DNA of 64,000 nt from Nitrospira sp. (GTDB taxonomy: Bacteria > Nitrospirota > Nitrospiria > Nitrospirales > Nitrospiraceae), in assembly GCA_022843785.1 (NCBI GenBank), contig JALHMZ010000003.1, positions 113,135 to 177,134 of the forward strand, read 5' to 3'. Every line of letters starts with the position of its first letter. The first letter of the stretch is position 1. Below the pieces are notes generated by a model. That model worked only from the letters and a program-made list of their open reading frames with translations, had not been told where the DNA came from and did no database searches. Shown piece by piece: positions 1 to 9,403 of this stretch. The translations under genes and the position numbers were made by a program.

Positions 1-216
1 CGTGGAAGCCTGGTCGACAGGGTCCGGGTGCATTTCAGGCTCTTCGTCGGTGAGCAATGAGAGGTGGACATCGGTTAGTAGCATGGCTCGTTGCTTCGCT
101 AATTCAGCCCAGAGTTGCAGCCGCTGTATCGTGGTCGCCGGCTCTGTGCAGGTCAGGCCTGGATCTTGTGCGAGAGGTCTACGATGAGGTTGCCGTGGAT
201 GCGCAGTAGTCGACAT
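1..216 (-). CDS. Small hypothetical protein, C-terminus outside window
   Basis: An uninterrupted frame of 72 codons starts with ATG at 216 and runs off the left edge. A good ribosome binding site (AGGAG at 222-226) lies 5 nt upstream, which supports this start. The visible part begins MSTTAHPRQPHRRPLAQ and continues with a helical-looking stretch (QRLQLWAELAKQRAMLL). I do not recognise a family. It sits at the edge of a decayed integrated element and may be cargo of that element. A plus-strand frame over the same bases has no comparable start signal and is taken as a shadow. Confidence 0.5.
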   Translation of the reverse strand, partial: MSTTAHPRQPHRRPLAQDPGLTCTEPATTIQRLQLWAELAKQRAMLLTDVHLSLLTDEEPEMHPDPVDQAST

Positions 217-383
217 AGTGGCTCCTTTCTCTTTTCTCTGAGACGGGACTGTAGCAAAGGTATGTGCAATTCTTTGTCATGATGCGATCAATTCTCTGTA
301 ACGGATGATCAAGGTCCAATGTGCGCTGGCTCCCCTCCTCCAGTGAGAGAGCCAACTTCATTTCAGCGAAGGAGGAAACAAAG

Positions 384-593
384 ATGGCTACCAACAAGAA
401 ACCTGCGAACCAGCTGTGATGCGGCAACATCAAGGCCACGATCTGGGAGAATACCAGCGAGAAAGGTCTCTTCTTCTCCACCACGTTCTCTCGCCCGTTC
501 AAGGATCAGTCCGGGATGTGGCGCAATGGGAGCTCGTTCGGGCTCAATGACCTTGAGGCGCTCATGAATGTGGCGGTTGAGGCCAAGGAGTAG
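384..593 (+). pseudogene. Small conserved-type protein gene interrupted by a TGA
   Basis: A GGAGG at 371-375 precedes ATG 384. The frame reads MATNKKPANQL, then TGA at 417-419, then continues open for 57 more codons (CGNIKATIWENTSEKG..., ...FGLNDLEALMNVAVEAKE) to TAG 591-593. The part after the stop resembles small proteins of about 70 residues that I associate with accessory regions. Their usual residue at the TGA position is arginine, so a CGA to TGA change is the simplest explanation. No function is known to me. Recombinase homology starts within a few bases of its end, which suggests a deletion joined the two remnants. Confidence 0.6.
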
Positions 594-1701
594 ATCGCCG
601 CTCAAGATTGTTGAGGACTTGAATCGCCGATGTGTGCCGCCGCCAGGCGCGTCCTTTCGCCGCCACTCCAGACACAGGTCGACGTGGTGCGCCTCCGCGC
701 TCCATGGCGATGTACAGCAAGGGACAGGATTGCTGAACACCCCGCTTTATAATGGCCAACACATTTGGGGTCGCGCCCGTTGGGAAAAGCATCCAGATAC
801 GAAGAAAAAGACGCGAGTCCTGCGTGATAGAAAGGAATGGATCATCACACCGGCTCCACATCTCAAAATTATTGATGATACCTTGTGGGCGCGGGCGAAG
901 GAGAGGCAGGCCGTGATTCACAACGAGAGTGCGGCAGTTCGGGCGGCGCTCAAGCTCCGTCCCACGATAAGCACTGGGCGTGGCCCCAAATATCTCTTCT
1001 CCAGCCTGTTGATCTGTGGGCAATGCGGGCATAAGTTCATCATTGTGGATCCCCGGCACTATGGATGTGGCGGCTGGCAATACCGCGGCCAGTCTGTCTG
1101 TTCCAACACGATAAAAGTATCGCGCGCAATTGTGGAGTCAGTCTTGTTGGCTGCCATTCAGCGTGATCTGTTCACCGACGAAGGGTTCATGTTCTTTGAC
1201 CAGGAGGTCGCTCGGCTGCTTGCCGAACGTCGCTCCGCACAGATCCCGGATCGGGAACGGCTGTACGCAAAGCTCGCGGAGGTTGAGCGCGAGATTGCCT
1301 CCATTATGAAAGCCATCAAGGCGGGGGTCCTGACCGTCTCAACCAAGGCAGAACTGGAGAAAGCCGAGGCGGAACGAGGGCGGCTTCTGAGTCAGCTCCA
1401 GGCGTGTACCAGTAAAGTTGACGATGTGACCACGATGCTGCCGGATCTAAAAGAGCGGTTCAAAACACTCGTAGGCAATCTGGCGGCAACCCCGCACCAC
1501 CATGTCGCCATGGCGCGCGAAGCCATCAAGAGTCTGTCGGGGAAAACAATTGCGCTCCATCCATGTGCCGATGGGGCGGAGCGTTACTTGATAGCGGAAG
1601 TTTCAGGAAACTATGAAGGACTATTGCGGCTGACCACGGGAAAAATAAGGTTGGTGGAGGGCAGGGGAGTTGAACCCCCGACCCCTACGTTGCGAACGTA
1701 G
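568..1701 (+). pseudogene. Large serine recombinase, N-terminal catalytic domain missing
   Basis: The open frame is 377 codons, but recombinase homology starts only at about base 598 (SPLKIVEDLN). It includes the recombinase domain (GTGLLNTPLYNGQHIWGR), a zinc-ribbon (CGQCGHKF, then CGGW and a further Cys) and a coiled coil (about residues 225-290). The resolvase domain with the catalytic serine that should precede this is absent. Upstream DNA holds the broken small gene instead. The last codons (RGVEPPTPTLRT) are the tRNA-Ala gene read on its opposite strand. This is therefore a non-functional integrase fragment whose 3' end overlaps the likely attachment site. Confidence 0.8.
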
Positions 1702-1727
1702 TGCTCTCCCAACTGAGCTAGCCCCCC
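1652..1727 (-). tRNA. tRNA-Ala(CGC)
   Basis: The reverse complement folds as a cloverleaf of 76 nt including an encoded CCA. The acceptor arm GGGGGGC/GCCCTCC has the G3:U70 wobble pair that identifies alanine tRNAs. The anticodon stem CTACG/CGTAG encloses loop TTCGCAA with anticodon CGC, and the T-arm GGGGGTTCAACTCCCC is present. The 3' end of the recombinase fragment enters it from the other strand, so it is the probable integration site of the element on its left. Confidence 0.96.
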
Positions 1728-1895
1728 ACGCGATGGGATTCGGGAGCGAGCGCATGAAGACCCGTGGGGTTGGTTGCGCTCGATTGCGCAGCATCGAATC
1801 CACGGCAAGAGAACGGGGAGGAGGTGCGCTCGCGTTCCCGTTGGACGGCATTATACACAAGCCGTGATCAGGACTCTACTCAAACAATTAGTGCG

Positions 1896-2219
1896 TCACA
1901 CGTATTCGACCTGTACGCAGGCGAGGAACTCTTCCAGCTGCTTGACGTGTTGCTCGGATGCGGCATAGTCCTGCCGCTGGGCGGCCAATTCCATAACGCC
2001 GCCGATTTCAGAGATCCGATCGAACCCGTACCCGCCGCCATCGCCCTTCATGCGATGACCCAGCATTTGGATGGTTCGAAAATCTTTGTCGGCCAGCGCG
2101 CGGTGAAGTGTGTGAATGTCTTTCTTGCGATTGGCCAGAAACCCGGGCACGATGCTTTCAAAATCGCGCTCGATCCGCACAAGAACTCGATTGGATGACG
2201 CTGGGGGTGGAGTCTGCAT
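1896..2219 (-). CDS. Hpt domain phosphotransfer protein
   Basis: The protein has 107 residues and is essentially one histidine phosphotransfer domain. The motif LGHRMKGDGGGYGF puts the phosphorylated histidine at about His55, followed by the usual Lys and Gly residues. It would carry phosphoryl groups between the receiver domains of the hybrid kinase and a downstream regulator in the cytoplasm. It starts 3 nt after the hybrid kinase stop codon and is the last gene of a minus-strand operon. A one-domain Hpt next to a hybrid kinase that lacks its own Hpt is a typical split phosphorelay. Confidence 0.88.
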   Translation of the reverse strand: MQTPPPASSNRVLVRIERDFESIVPGFLANRKKDIHTLHRALADKDFRTIQMLGHRMKGDGGGYGFDRISEIGGVMELAAQRQDYAASEQHVKQLEEFLACVQVEYV

Positions 2220-2222
2220 GAA

Positions 2223-4517
2223 TCAGACAGCTCGTTTCTGGTGTGCCTGCAGAATTTCCAGCAGGGTGGCTTTCTTCACGGGCTTGGTGATGTGGGCGGT
2301 ACAGCCGGCCTGAAAAATCTTGTCGGTCTCTTCCTTGAGCGCGTACGCCGTCAGCGCGATGATTGGAACAGGGGGCAAGCCATGAGTCTGCTCCCATTCG
2401 CGGATCGCCTTCGTCGCGCCGTATCCGTCTAGTACAGGCATCTGAATATCCATCAGCACGACGTCGTACTGCTGGCTTTTGAATTTCTCCGCGCCGATCG
2501 CGCCGTTGTCTGCGATGTCGAGAACGTGGCTGGTTTGTTTGAGGTACGAACTCACCAGCACTTGATTGTCAGGCGAATCTTCAACTAGCAGCAACCGCAG
2601 TGGGTGGACTGCCGGGGACTTCGCGGGCGCTTTTGATTCGGATGAGGCTCCAGCCTGAGGCCCTTTGGAGCGGTTCATCGCGATGCCGATCGTTTGAAGC
2701 AGGTCAGCGCGGCGAATGGGCTTGACCAGATACCCTCCTAACCCGAGATCGTAGGTGCGGGCGATATCGTCGGCCCAATGGTCCGACGTGAGCATGACCG
2801 TGACCAGCCCGTTTTCTACGGACAACATTTTGAGCTGCTCGACCATGTGAAAGCCGGTCATGTCCGGCAGACTGGCATCGAGGAGCAGGAGTTCATACGG
2901 AGCGCCTTGTTCCCTTGCGCGACGGATCTCGTGGATTGCGGCGGTGCCGTTGTCGGCTTCGGTGATCAACGCTCCTTGGGTGGCGAGTGTCTCGCGAAGG
3001 ATCAAACGATTGGTGGGGTGGTCGTCCACGACGAACGTTCTGGTTCCCGATAGGTTGATCGGAATAGGCGTTCTCGAGACGTCATGGACTGGTTGTACGC
3101 CGAGCCTCACCGAGCCATGGAATATGCTGCCTTTGCCGACCACGCTTTCTGCCCAGATTCGTCCGTTCATCAGCTCGATCAACTGTTTGGTGATTGCGAG
3201 GCCAAGCCCTGTTCCTCCGTATTGCTTCGTCGATGAATGATGGACCTGAGTGAAACGGGCGAAGATGGCGGTGAGTTTGTCGGTAGGAATGCCGATTCCA
3301 GTGTCGCGTACAGAGAATTGAATCGCGCCAGGAGCGCACGTCTCTGTGTCATTGGTTACCTGGACCACGACGGAACCCTTGTCGGTAAATTTCAGGGCAT
3401 TGCCGATCAGATTCACGAATATTTGTATCAGCCGCGTGGGGTCGCCGATCAGGGAAGAGGGTACGTCTGGGGCGATACGGCACACGAGTTCTAAGCTCTT
3501 TTCATTAGCCCGCATGGCCGACATTTCCAAAGCTCGGTCGATGACTTCGTTCAGATCGAAGTCGACAGCGTCCAATTCGAGGTGCCCCGATTCGATTTTT
3601 GAGAGGTCCAGAATGTCGTTGATCAGGGTCAGCAACGTCCCGCCTGCCCGCCGAAAGATCCGCAGGTACTTGCGCTGTTCAGAAGTCAGTGCAGTGTCCC
3701 ACAACAGATCGGCCATGCCGATGATGGCATTCATCGGTGTCCGGATCTCATGGCTCATATTAGCCAGGAATTCGCTCTTCGCCCGATTGGCTACTTCGGC
3801 CGCCTCTTTTGCGTCCCGCAGTGCCTGTTCCCCCTCACGCCGTTCCGCTGCGCCTATGGCCAATGTTGCCATGGTCGCCAGTGAGCTTGCGACCTGTTCT
3901 TCCTGGATATTCCACCGGCGAGGTGCGCCGATATGCTCCGCGCACAGGACGCCTACGACGAGTCCCTTTTGCCTGATCGGGGCATCCAGCATCGCTCCGA
4001 TATTGAAAGGAGTCAGGTAGGTCTGTGAGAACTCCTTGGTTCGATGGTCTTGAGCCGCGTCGTGAGCCACGATGGCTTGTTCTTCATCGATGAGGGACCG
4101 GAAGTAGGTCGGATAGTGCGCCGACAGGAGATTCGTGCCGGCACTGTGATGATGGAGTCTGGATTCAAAGAGGTCGATCAGTGAGATGGCGTTGCGATGG
4201 TCGGTGAACAGCCAGATGCCAGCTCGATCCACTCGCAAGAGCTTGCAACAGGCTTCCGTAATGGCTTGGAAGGAGCGGGAGAGATTGCCGCCGGTCAGAG
4301 CCTCATCCTGAGCCAGCTTCCGAAGAGTCTCCTGGGACTCTTCCAGCAGCGCGGTGGCGCTTGGTTTGTCTGAGACGGTCGATCGTGCAGCACGCGGTCG
4401 TACGCCTGTAGTGGATGCCCGTTTGGGAGAGGACGGAGGGTTCCGAGAGGATGCGGACGCTGTCTTGATCTGTTTTCGGGCGGCTATACGGCGATGACGC
4501 GGCATAATCGTGAGCAC
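2223..4517 (-). CDS. Hybrid histidine kinase (GAF-HisKA-HATPase-REC-REC)
   Basis: The protein has 764 residues. A basic N-terminus is followed by a GAF-like sensor domain (about 75-225), a dimerisation domain with H-box SHEIRTPMN (His256), an ATPase domain (N-box NLIGNALKF, G-boxes DTGIGIP and GGTGLGLAI, about 360-475) and two receiver domains (Asp547 in LLLDASLPDMTG; Asp690 in VLMDIQMPVLDG). There is no transmembrane segment, so it is a cytoplasmic sensor whose ligand is not evident. The longest frame starts with GTG; an ATG four codons later (4503-4505) is an alternative. It lies between a regulator-GGDEF gene and an Hpt gene. Confidence 0.95.
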   Translation of the reverse strand: MLTIMPRHRRIAARKQIKTASASSRNPPSSPKRASTTGVRPRAARSTVSDKPSATALLEESQETLRKLAQDEALTGGNLSRSFQAITEACCKLLRVDRAGIWLFTDHRNAISLIDLFESRLHHHSAGTNLLSAHYPTYFRSLIDEEQAIVAHDAAQDHRTKEFSQTYLTPFNIGAMLDAPIRQKGLVVGVLCAEHIGAPRRWNIQEEQVASSLATMATLAIGAAERREGEQALRDAKEAAEVANRAKSEFLANMSHEIRTPMNAIIGMADLLWDTALTSEQRKYLRIFRRAGGTLLTLINDILDLSKIESGHLELDAVDFDLNEVIDRALEMSAMRANEKSLELVCRIAPDVPSSLIGDPTRLIQIFVNLIGNALKFTDKGSVVVQVTNDTETCAPGAIQFSVRDTGIGIPTDKLTAIFARFTQVHHSSTKQYGGTGLGLAITKQLIELMNGRIWAESVVGKGSIFHGSVRLGVQPVHDVSRTPIPINLSGTRTFVVDDHPTNRLILRETLATQGALITEADNGTAAIHEIRRAREQGAPYELLLLDASLPDMTGFHMVEQLKMLSVENGLVTVMLTSDHWADDIARTYDLGLGGYLVKPIRRADLLQTIGIAMNRSKGPQAGASSESKAPAKSPAVHPLRLLLVEDSPDNQVLVSSYLKQTSHVLDIADNGAIGAEKFKSQQYDVVLMDIQMPVLDGYGATKAIREWEQTHGLPPVPIIALTAYALKEETDKIFQAGCTAHITKPVKKATLLEILQAHQKRAV

Positions 4518-4555
4518 ACTATGGTACCGGACAGTTTCCTCAGGTCGTCTTTACT

Positions 4556-5560
4556 TTAGTTGTCGTGAGAATCCTGGACCAACGATAAGAGCCCGGCCGG
4601 TTTGACCCGATTTCGTCCCTCTTGTTTTGCCTGGTACAGGGCCTGGTCGGCTGCCTTGATCAAATCAGTCGGGGAGATATGTCTGTTGGGAACGATACAG
4701 GCATAGCCGACGCTGATTGTGATGATTTCTCCGTCTGAGTGTGTGATGCCCAATGATTCGACTCGGCGGCGAAGGCTTTCTGCGACTTGTGCCGCCCCGT
4801 CGATGGCGGTGCCGGGAAGTACCGTGACGAATTCATCTCCGCCATAGCGGGCGACCAGGTCGCCGGGACGATTGACGGCGCTGGAGATGGCTGCAGAGAC
4901 CTGCCGCAGACATTCATCGCCGGCCGTATGCCCCTTGGTGTCGTTGTAGGTCTTGAAGCGGTCGATGTCGAACATGATGAGAGAGAGCGGTGTCGAGTCG
5001 CGCACGGCGCGCCGCCATTCTTGGTCGAGGAAGTCGTCGAACTGGCGCCGATTGGTGATGCCGGTCAACCCGTCCAGGCAGGAGAGCCTCAGCAGCATTT
5101 GATTGGCTTCCTGCAATTGGCGCATGACTTCGAGCAACTCTTGTTCGCGCGCCCGCCGCCGGTCGATTTCATGGACGAGGCGTAATACTGAGCGCACTCT
5201 GGTCAACAATTCGATCTTGTTGACCGGCTTTGCAACATAGTCCATGGCGCCTGCGGCAAAGGCCAGTTGCAGGTCGACCGGGTCGGTCTTGACCGTGACC
5301 ATGATAATCGGGGTATCGCGAAAACGATCGATAGCTTTGATCTGCCGGCAGGCTTCGATGCCGCTCATCTGAGGCATCACAATATCCATCAGAATCAGAT
5401 CGACTCGCGCACCGGATTGCTTCCCTCCGTCGAGACCGAGAAGTTTGAATGCCGCGTTGGCGGAGTCGGCAGCGAGAATGTTTTCATAGCCTGCGGCGGA
5501 CAGGAGCGCGTGTAAGAGCAAACGATCATCCGCAGAGTCATCAACGATGAGGATACTCAT
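4556..5560 (-). CDS. Response regulator with diguanylate cyclase (REC-GGDEF)
   Basis: The protein has 334 residues. A receiver domain (1-125; acidic pocket Asp7/Asp8, phosphoacceptor Asp59 in [13 protein letters not shown]) is joined by a coiled-coil linker ([16 protein letters not shown]) to a GGDEF domain (about 160-325). The active-site motif is intact (GGDEF, about 240-244), and an inhibitory site RPGD lies five residues before it, so it should be an active, product-inhibited diguanylate cyclase. Phosphorylation by the neighbouring kinase would control cyclic di-GMP. It is 38 nt from the hybrid kinase gene and 50 nt from another regulator gene. Confidence 0.95.
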   Translation of the reverse strand: MSILIVDDSADDRLLLHALLSAAGYENILAADSANAAFKLLGLDGGKQSGARVDLILMDIVMPQMSGIEACRQIKAIDRFRDTPIIMVTVKTDPVDLQLAFAAGAMDYVAKPVNKIELLTRVRSVLRLVHEIDRRRAREQELLEVMRQLQEANQMLLRLSCLDGLTGITNRRQFDDFLDQEWRRAVRDSTPLSLIMFDIDRFKTYNDTKGHTAGDECLRQVSAAISSAVNRPGDLVARYGGDEFVTVLPGTAIDGAAQVAESLRRRVESLGITHSDGEIITISVGYACIVPNRHISPTDLIKAADQALYQAKQEGRNRVKPAGLLSLVQDSHDN

Positions 5561-5610
5561 AACAGTTGGCAGTCTCCTGGTGGAATGGCTGACTGGCGGA
5601 ATCGTATCAA

Positions 5611-6249
5611 CTAGTCCGGGTAAACACCAGGATAAAGCTTTTTGACACAGACTTGGCAGATGCCGTGGCTGAATTGAGCATCCGAATGTTCGCCCAAGTA
5701 CTCTTCCAGTTGTTGCCAGAACCCGCCGTCATTGCGGACCTTTTTGCATGAGGCACAGATGGGAATCAGGCCGCGAAGCGCTTTCACCTCTTTCAGCGCT
5801 CGCTGGAGGTCCTCGTTGCTGCGGCGCAGATCGGCTTCGCGTTCCTTGCGGCAGTCCATCTCACGCTTCAAGGTCAGCGCCGAGGCCACGCGAGCGAGCA
5901 ACTCAATGCGGTTGACCGGTTTGGTGATGTAATCCATGGCCCCGGCCGAAAAGGCTTCCTTCAGATTCTCGATGTCGTTCTTGGCGGTCACCATGATGAC
6001 CGGAATGTCACGAAGCTGGTCGCTCTGCTTGATTCGTCTACAGGCTGTAATGCCGTCGATGTCCGGCATGAGGACATCCATGAGAATCAAGTCGACAGTT
6101 ATTGGGATGCGCGTGTCATCGGGCTGGAGGGTTGCGAATGCAGCCTGTGCAGAATCGGCTACCACGATATCAGTGTGGCCGGCCTTGGTCAGCAGAGATC
6201 GGAGCAACAGGTGCTGATCAGGAGAGTCATCAACAATGAGAATGGCCAT
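5611..6249 (-). CDS. Response regulator with C-terminal cysteine motif
   Basis: The protein has 212 residues. The N-terminal receiver domain has phosphoacceptor Asp58 ([13 protein letters not shown]) and is very similar to the receiver of the next gene, which suggests duplication. A coiled linker (about 130-160) leads to a cysteine-containing tail: [32 protein letters not shown]. This tail recurs at the end of many signalling proteins, but I know of no established function; paired Cys-x2-Cys motifs suggest metal binding. It is the first gene of the phosphorelay operon. It has no DNA-binding domain, so it probably acts by protein contact. Confidence 0.88.
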   Translation of the reverse strand: MAILIVDDSPDQHLLLRSLLTKAGHTDIVVADSAQAAFATLQPDDTRIPITVDLILMDVLMPDIDGITACRRIKQSDQLRDIPVIMVTAKNDIENLKEAFSAGAMDYITKPVNRIELLARVASALTLKREMDCRKEREADLRRSNEDLQRALKEVKALRGLIPICASCKKVRNDGGFWQQLEEYLGEHSDAQFSHGICQVCVKKLYPGVYPD

Positions 6250-6340
6250 CGAGCGTGCCCTGACGATCTCGCGTGAGCGTATCGGCGTTGCAGGAATTGC
6301 CTCAGCCTATCCCCAAGTATAGCAAGGAATCGGCAGACCG

Positions 6341-6787
6341 TTAGGTGAGCTTGGCTTTGACCAGGTCACTGATTTGTTTGCCGTCGACGGCTTGGCCTAC
6401 AAGGCGGGCCATGACGGCTTTCATCACGGCTCCCATGTCCTTGAGGGAGCGGCTCCCTGTATCGGCCAGGACCGATACAATGATGCGGTCAAGCTCTTCT
6501 GCGGACAGGGCCTTGGGGAGGTAGGCTTCAATAATGGTGATTTCTTTTCGTTCTTTTTCCGCCAATTCAATCCGGTGCGCCTTTTCAAACTGCTCGACGG
6601 ACTCACGGCGTTGCTTGATGAGCGTGGTCATGATCCGGCTCATTTCCGCGTCGTCCAGATCCTTTCTCAGCTCGACCTCTTTGTTCAAGATCGCGGCTTT
6701 GATCATCCGGATGACATCCATCCGAAGCTGATCCCTCGACTTCATGGCGAGTTTGAGATCTTCGGTCAGGCGGTCGCGCAATGACAT
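6341..6787 (-). CDS. GatB/YqeY domain protein
   Basis: The protein has 148 residues starting MSLRDRLTEDLKLAMKSRD. It matches the YqeY family along its whole length: helical N-terminal half (LRMDVIRMIKAAILNKE), YLPKALSAEEL in the middle and MGAVMKAVMARLVGQAVDGK near the end. This resembles the tRNA-binding tail of amidotransferase subunit GatB as a free-standing protein; its role is not settled. The open frame extends 32 codons further upstream, but the family start is the internal ATG at 6785-6787. It lies 91 nt before the phosphorelay operon on the same strand. Confidence 0.9.
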   Translation of the reverse strand: MSLRDRLTEDLKLAMKSRDQLRMDVIRMIKAAILNKEVELRKDLDDAEMSRIMTTLIKQRRESVEQFEKAHRIELAEKERKEITIIEAYLPKALSAEELDRIIVSVLADTGSRSLKDMGAVMKAVMARLVGQAVDGKQISDLVKAKLT

Positions 6788-6964
6788 GGGGGCCTCGGTG
6801 TATGGAGTGGAGAGCGGATTCTCATCGCGGAGCATACTCTGCCGGTCTTGACGAGTCAACGACCTGCGCGCAATGGCATTCACAAGAAGCCGGGAGTATG
6901 ATCATCGGCAAGCGGGCTGAGGTCTGTATACTTGCAGCGCTTGTTTTCATGGAGGAGGTTGCGC

Positions 6965-7183
6965 ATGGGAAGAAAAACGCCACAGTACGATGGAATGGCG
7001 CGCAGTTTGGTGGCCGGTTTGGCGGGCCTGTCGCTGGTGGGACTTAGCGCTTGCGCGGGGCATCAGCCGGCGCCGCCTGCCCCGACGGTGACACCGGATC
7101 AGGTTCGCACTCATGCGGACAAGGCCTTTGATAAATTAAAACAAGAGGAACAACAACGGGTGGTTAACCCGACGATGCCGTAA
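6965..7183 (+). CDS. Small lipoprotein
   Basis: The protein has 72 residues. ATG 6965 is preceded by AGGAGG (6953-6958) at ideal spacing, so it is preferred over an upstream ATG at 6932. The N-terminus is basic, then hydrophobic (SLVAGLAGLSLVGLSACAG) with lipobox LSAC. The rest is proline-rich (PAPPAPTVTPDQ) followed by a short helix with Lys/Glu/Gln. It should be a membrane-anchored lipoprotein of unknown function. It converges with the MFS transporter gene on the other strand. Confidence 0.78.
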   Translation: MGRKTPQYDGMARSLVAGLAGLSLVGLSACAGHQPAPPAPTVTPDQVRTHADKAFDKLKQEEQQRVVNPTMP

Positions 7184-7202
7184 TCATTCTGCATCCGGCG
7201 GG

Positions 7203-8606
7203 CTAACGGCGGCGGAATGTGAGCTGGCGCAGCGGTTTCAGGAGCGGAAGTTCCCACAGTAATCGATGGTGGGCGCGATGCTCCACCGCGCGGGGTTCGT
7301 GGAACGTATGGAGCAATGATGCGGAGACGAGTAGCCGAAGCACGCCGGAGAGAAAGAACAGAAACGGCAGATTCGATGCGGGATGCAGGTCTAGGCTTCC
7401 CAGCTGCAAGGATGCCGGGACAGAACTGATGAGCCAGCTGCCGATCAGTGTGCCCAGTGCCCATCCAATGGCATTCACTGTGGCGGCGACGGCTACAGCT
7501 TTGGCCCGATCTGCCGGCTGTACGGCATCGAACACGTAGTTATTGAGGCCCAGGCCGAGTCCTGCCCAGACCACTCCTCCGAAAAAGTTCACGACCACAA
7601 GAAAGCTCCAGGCTGTACCCAATAGGTAAAGCATCGGTAGGATGGGAACCAGCAGCCCGGTAAAGGTGAGGAGGGCTTTGTTCCCGAAGCGATCGCCGAA
7701 TTGGCCCCAGGCAGGGAGCGTGATGAATTGGCCAAGGATTCCCGCTGCGAGCCACACGCCATATTCCCAATAGGCGAACCGGAGGTCTTGAAGCATATAA
7801 ATGACGAAGAAGGGAGCTGTCATCAGTACCGCCAGGTGCATGAGACTCGAGAAGAGAAGAAATTGACGAAAATCCCTGGAGACACCGGTCCGAACAAACA
7901 CCCGGAAGCCCGTCGGTTTGTCGGTTGATGCATGACGCGGGAGCTCAGGCACTTTCATGAGAGAGAGGAGCGAGGCGCTACGGCTCAGGCCGGCGGTGAG
8001 AAACATGACGGCAAAGCCGACCCAGAGCAGGTGCCAACGCTCGAAGACGCTCAATAACACACCGCCCAGGCCGAGCGCCAAGAAGCTTGTGAAGGCCATC
8101 ACCCGCGACCGTTGTGCGAAGTACATGCCTCGTTCGTTGGCGTGAAGCTGATCGGTAATGAGACTGTTCCATGCCGGGGACGTAAAATGGGTGAAGGTAA
8201 AGTACAGCGCGACACCGGTGATCAGCAGCCACGGGCCCAGATCGGGCCACAATAAGGGCAGGGCGAGAATTGGAATCCAGGCGGCGGATTGCCCAATGAT
8301 ACCCCAGAAGATCTGTGATCTACGGCTCGAGAACCAATGCGACACTTTCACGGAGACGAGTTGCGCCCAGACGCCTAACAGCTGCGGCATGGCAGACAGG
8401 ATGCTTAAATGCCATGGTGTTGCGTGGACGAGCAGGGCAAAAGCGGACAGGTACTGTTCCCCTCCGCCTTGCGTGACGGCTTGGAAGAGCCCATCGCGCA
8501 TGCCGAACCGGCGCCCAGGCTCCTGTTCCTGCGAGCAGTCCGACTGCGAGCGGTCGGCGGATGTGGTTTCTCCAGGCTGTGGTACTGATGAGGGTGTGTC
8601 CGGCAT
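7203..8606 (-). CDS. MFS transporter
   Basis: This is a polytopic membrane protein of about 467 residues with 10-12 hydrophobic segments, for example IFWGIIGQSAAWIPILALPLL, YALYFTFTHF-like and ALLTFTGLLVPILPMLYLLG. The loop WGQFGDRFGNKALL is of the major facilitator type. The substrate cannot be told. A Ser/Gln-rich cytoplasmic stretch precedes the first segment. The open frame continues to 8678; I prefer the ATG at 8604-8606 (MPDTPSSV) because the extra 24 residues look unconserved, but neither start has a strong ribosome binding site. It is divergent from the next gene. Confidence 0.82.
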   Translation of the reverse strand: MPDTPSSVPQPGETTSADRSQSDCSQEQEPGRRFGMRDGLFQAVTQGGGEQYLSAFALLVHATPWHLSILSAMPQLLGVWAQLVSVKVSHWFSSRRSQIFWGIIGQSAAWIPILALPLLWPDLGPWLLITGVALYFTFTHFTSPAWNSLITDQLHANERGMYFAQRSRVMAFTSFLALGLGGVLLSVFERWHLLWVGFAVMFLTAGLSRSASLLSLMKVPELPRHASTDKPTGFRVFVRTGVSRDFRQFLLFSSLMHLAVLMTAPFFVIYMLQDLRFAYWEYGVWLAAGILGQFITLPAWGQFGDRFGNKALLTFTGLLVPILPMLYLLGTAWSFLVVVNFFGGVVWAGLGLGLNNYVFDAVQPADRAKAVAVAATVNAIGWALGTLIGSWLISSVPASLQLGSLDLHPASNLPFLFFLSGVLRLLVSASLLHTFHEPRAVEHRAHHRLLWELPLLKPLRQLTFRRR

Positions 8607-8720
8607 AACAATCTGCCCGTCGTGGAAATAGATCAGAGAGCACTCTATCACAGCTGGTTCGGACGGCAAGAATGACATTCGATGATTGACCGGCTACCGA
8701 CGCGCCGATACGATGCTGTC

Positions 8721-9368
8721 ATGGCGAGGTGGAACCATCATCCAGGGGTGAGTTGCTTAGGAAGCTGGATTGCCATCAGTCTGTTGTGCAGTGGCGTGGT
8801 GGCTCTCCAAACCAGCCAGGCGAAGGACCTTCTCACGCCGAAAGAGCAGGCCACCACTGAAGTGGGAGTAACCCAGAGCCCGTCATTCGATGAGCAACAG
8901 AAGGGGGTGCCGCAGTCGTTGTTCACCTGGATTACCCTGGCAAAAGGGTATGAGGTCGAATGGGACACCTTTGGGCGAACAGGATGGTATGCCCAGGACC
9001 CCAGACTGAGACCGGTCGAGCCTGGCGCAGTCTTTCCGGAAGAGACGCCGGTTGTGTACATTGTGTTCGAAGTGGCTCCGCTCGAAGATCCTGCGCAATT
9101 TGCGGTGCAGTGGGTTCGCGAACAGCCAGGAGGATCGTTGAGTCATGAGGGCGGGGGAAAGGATGTGCTGGAAGTGCCGGGCCATGAACGGTACGGATAT
9201 CTCGAAATGAAAAAGTCAGGGGTGCGATGGGAGCCAGGCCAGTATGTGGCGAAGCTGTTTATTGCCCCATTGGGGCAACAGCCGTTTCATGCTGCGAATC
9301 AAGTCGGAATGCTGCGCTTCACCGTCACTGAGTCGGCGTCATCGCGCACACCGGCGCAACCAAAGTGA
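8721..9368 (+). CDS. Exported hypothetical protein
   Basis: From ATG 8721 the protein has 215 residues; an ATG at 8682 would add 13. A signal peptide is clear (SWIAISLLCSGVVALQTSQA, cut probably before KD). The mature part has alternating strands (TPVVYIVFEVAPL, QFAVQWVREQPGG, GQYVAKLFIAPLG, VGMLRFTVTE), suggesting a beta-sandwich in the periplasm. I do not recognise a family. Its stop (9366-9368) lies 35 nt before the start of the next small gene, so the two may be co-transcribed. Confidence 0.7.
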   Translation: MARWNHHPGVSCLGSWIAISLLCSGVVALQTSQAKDLLTPKEQATTEVGVTQSPSFDEQQKGVPQSLFTWITLAKGYEVEWDTFGRTGWYAQDPRLRPVEPGAVFPEETPVVYIVFEVAPLEDPAQFAVQWVREQPGGSLSHEGGGKDVLEVPGHERYGYLEMKKSGVRWEPGQYVAKLFIAPLGQQPFHAANQVGMLRFTVTESASSRTPAQPK

Positions 9369-9403
9369 GCGCGATTCTGCAAATAGATCGGAGGAGTGTG
9401 GAT

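Noticed and set aside
384..593. Selenocysteine or other TGA recoding in the small gene
   Set aside because: No SECIS-like hairpin follows the TGA, the residue expected there is arginine, and neighbouring genes are decayed. A nonsense mutation is simpler.
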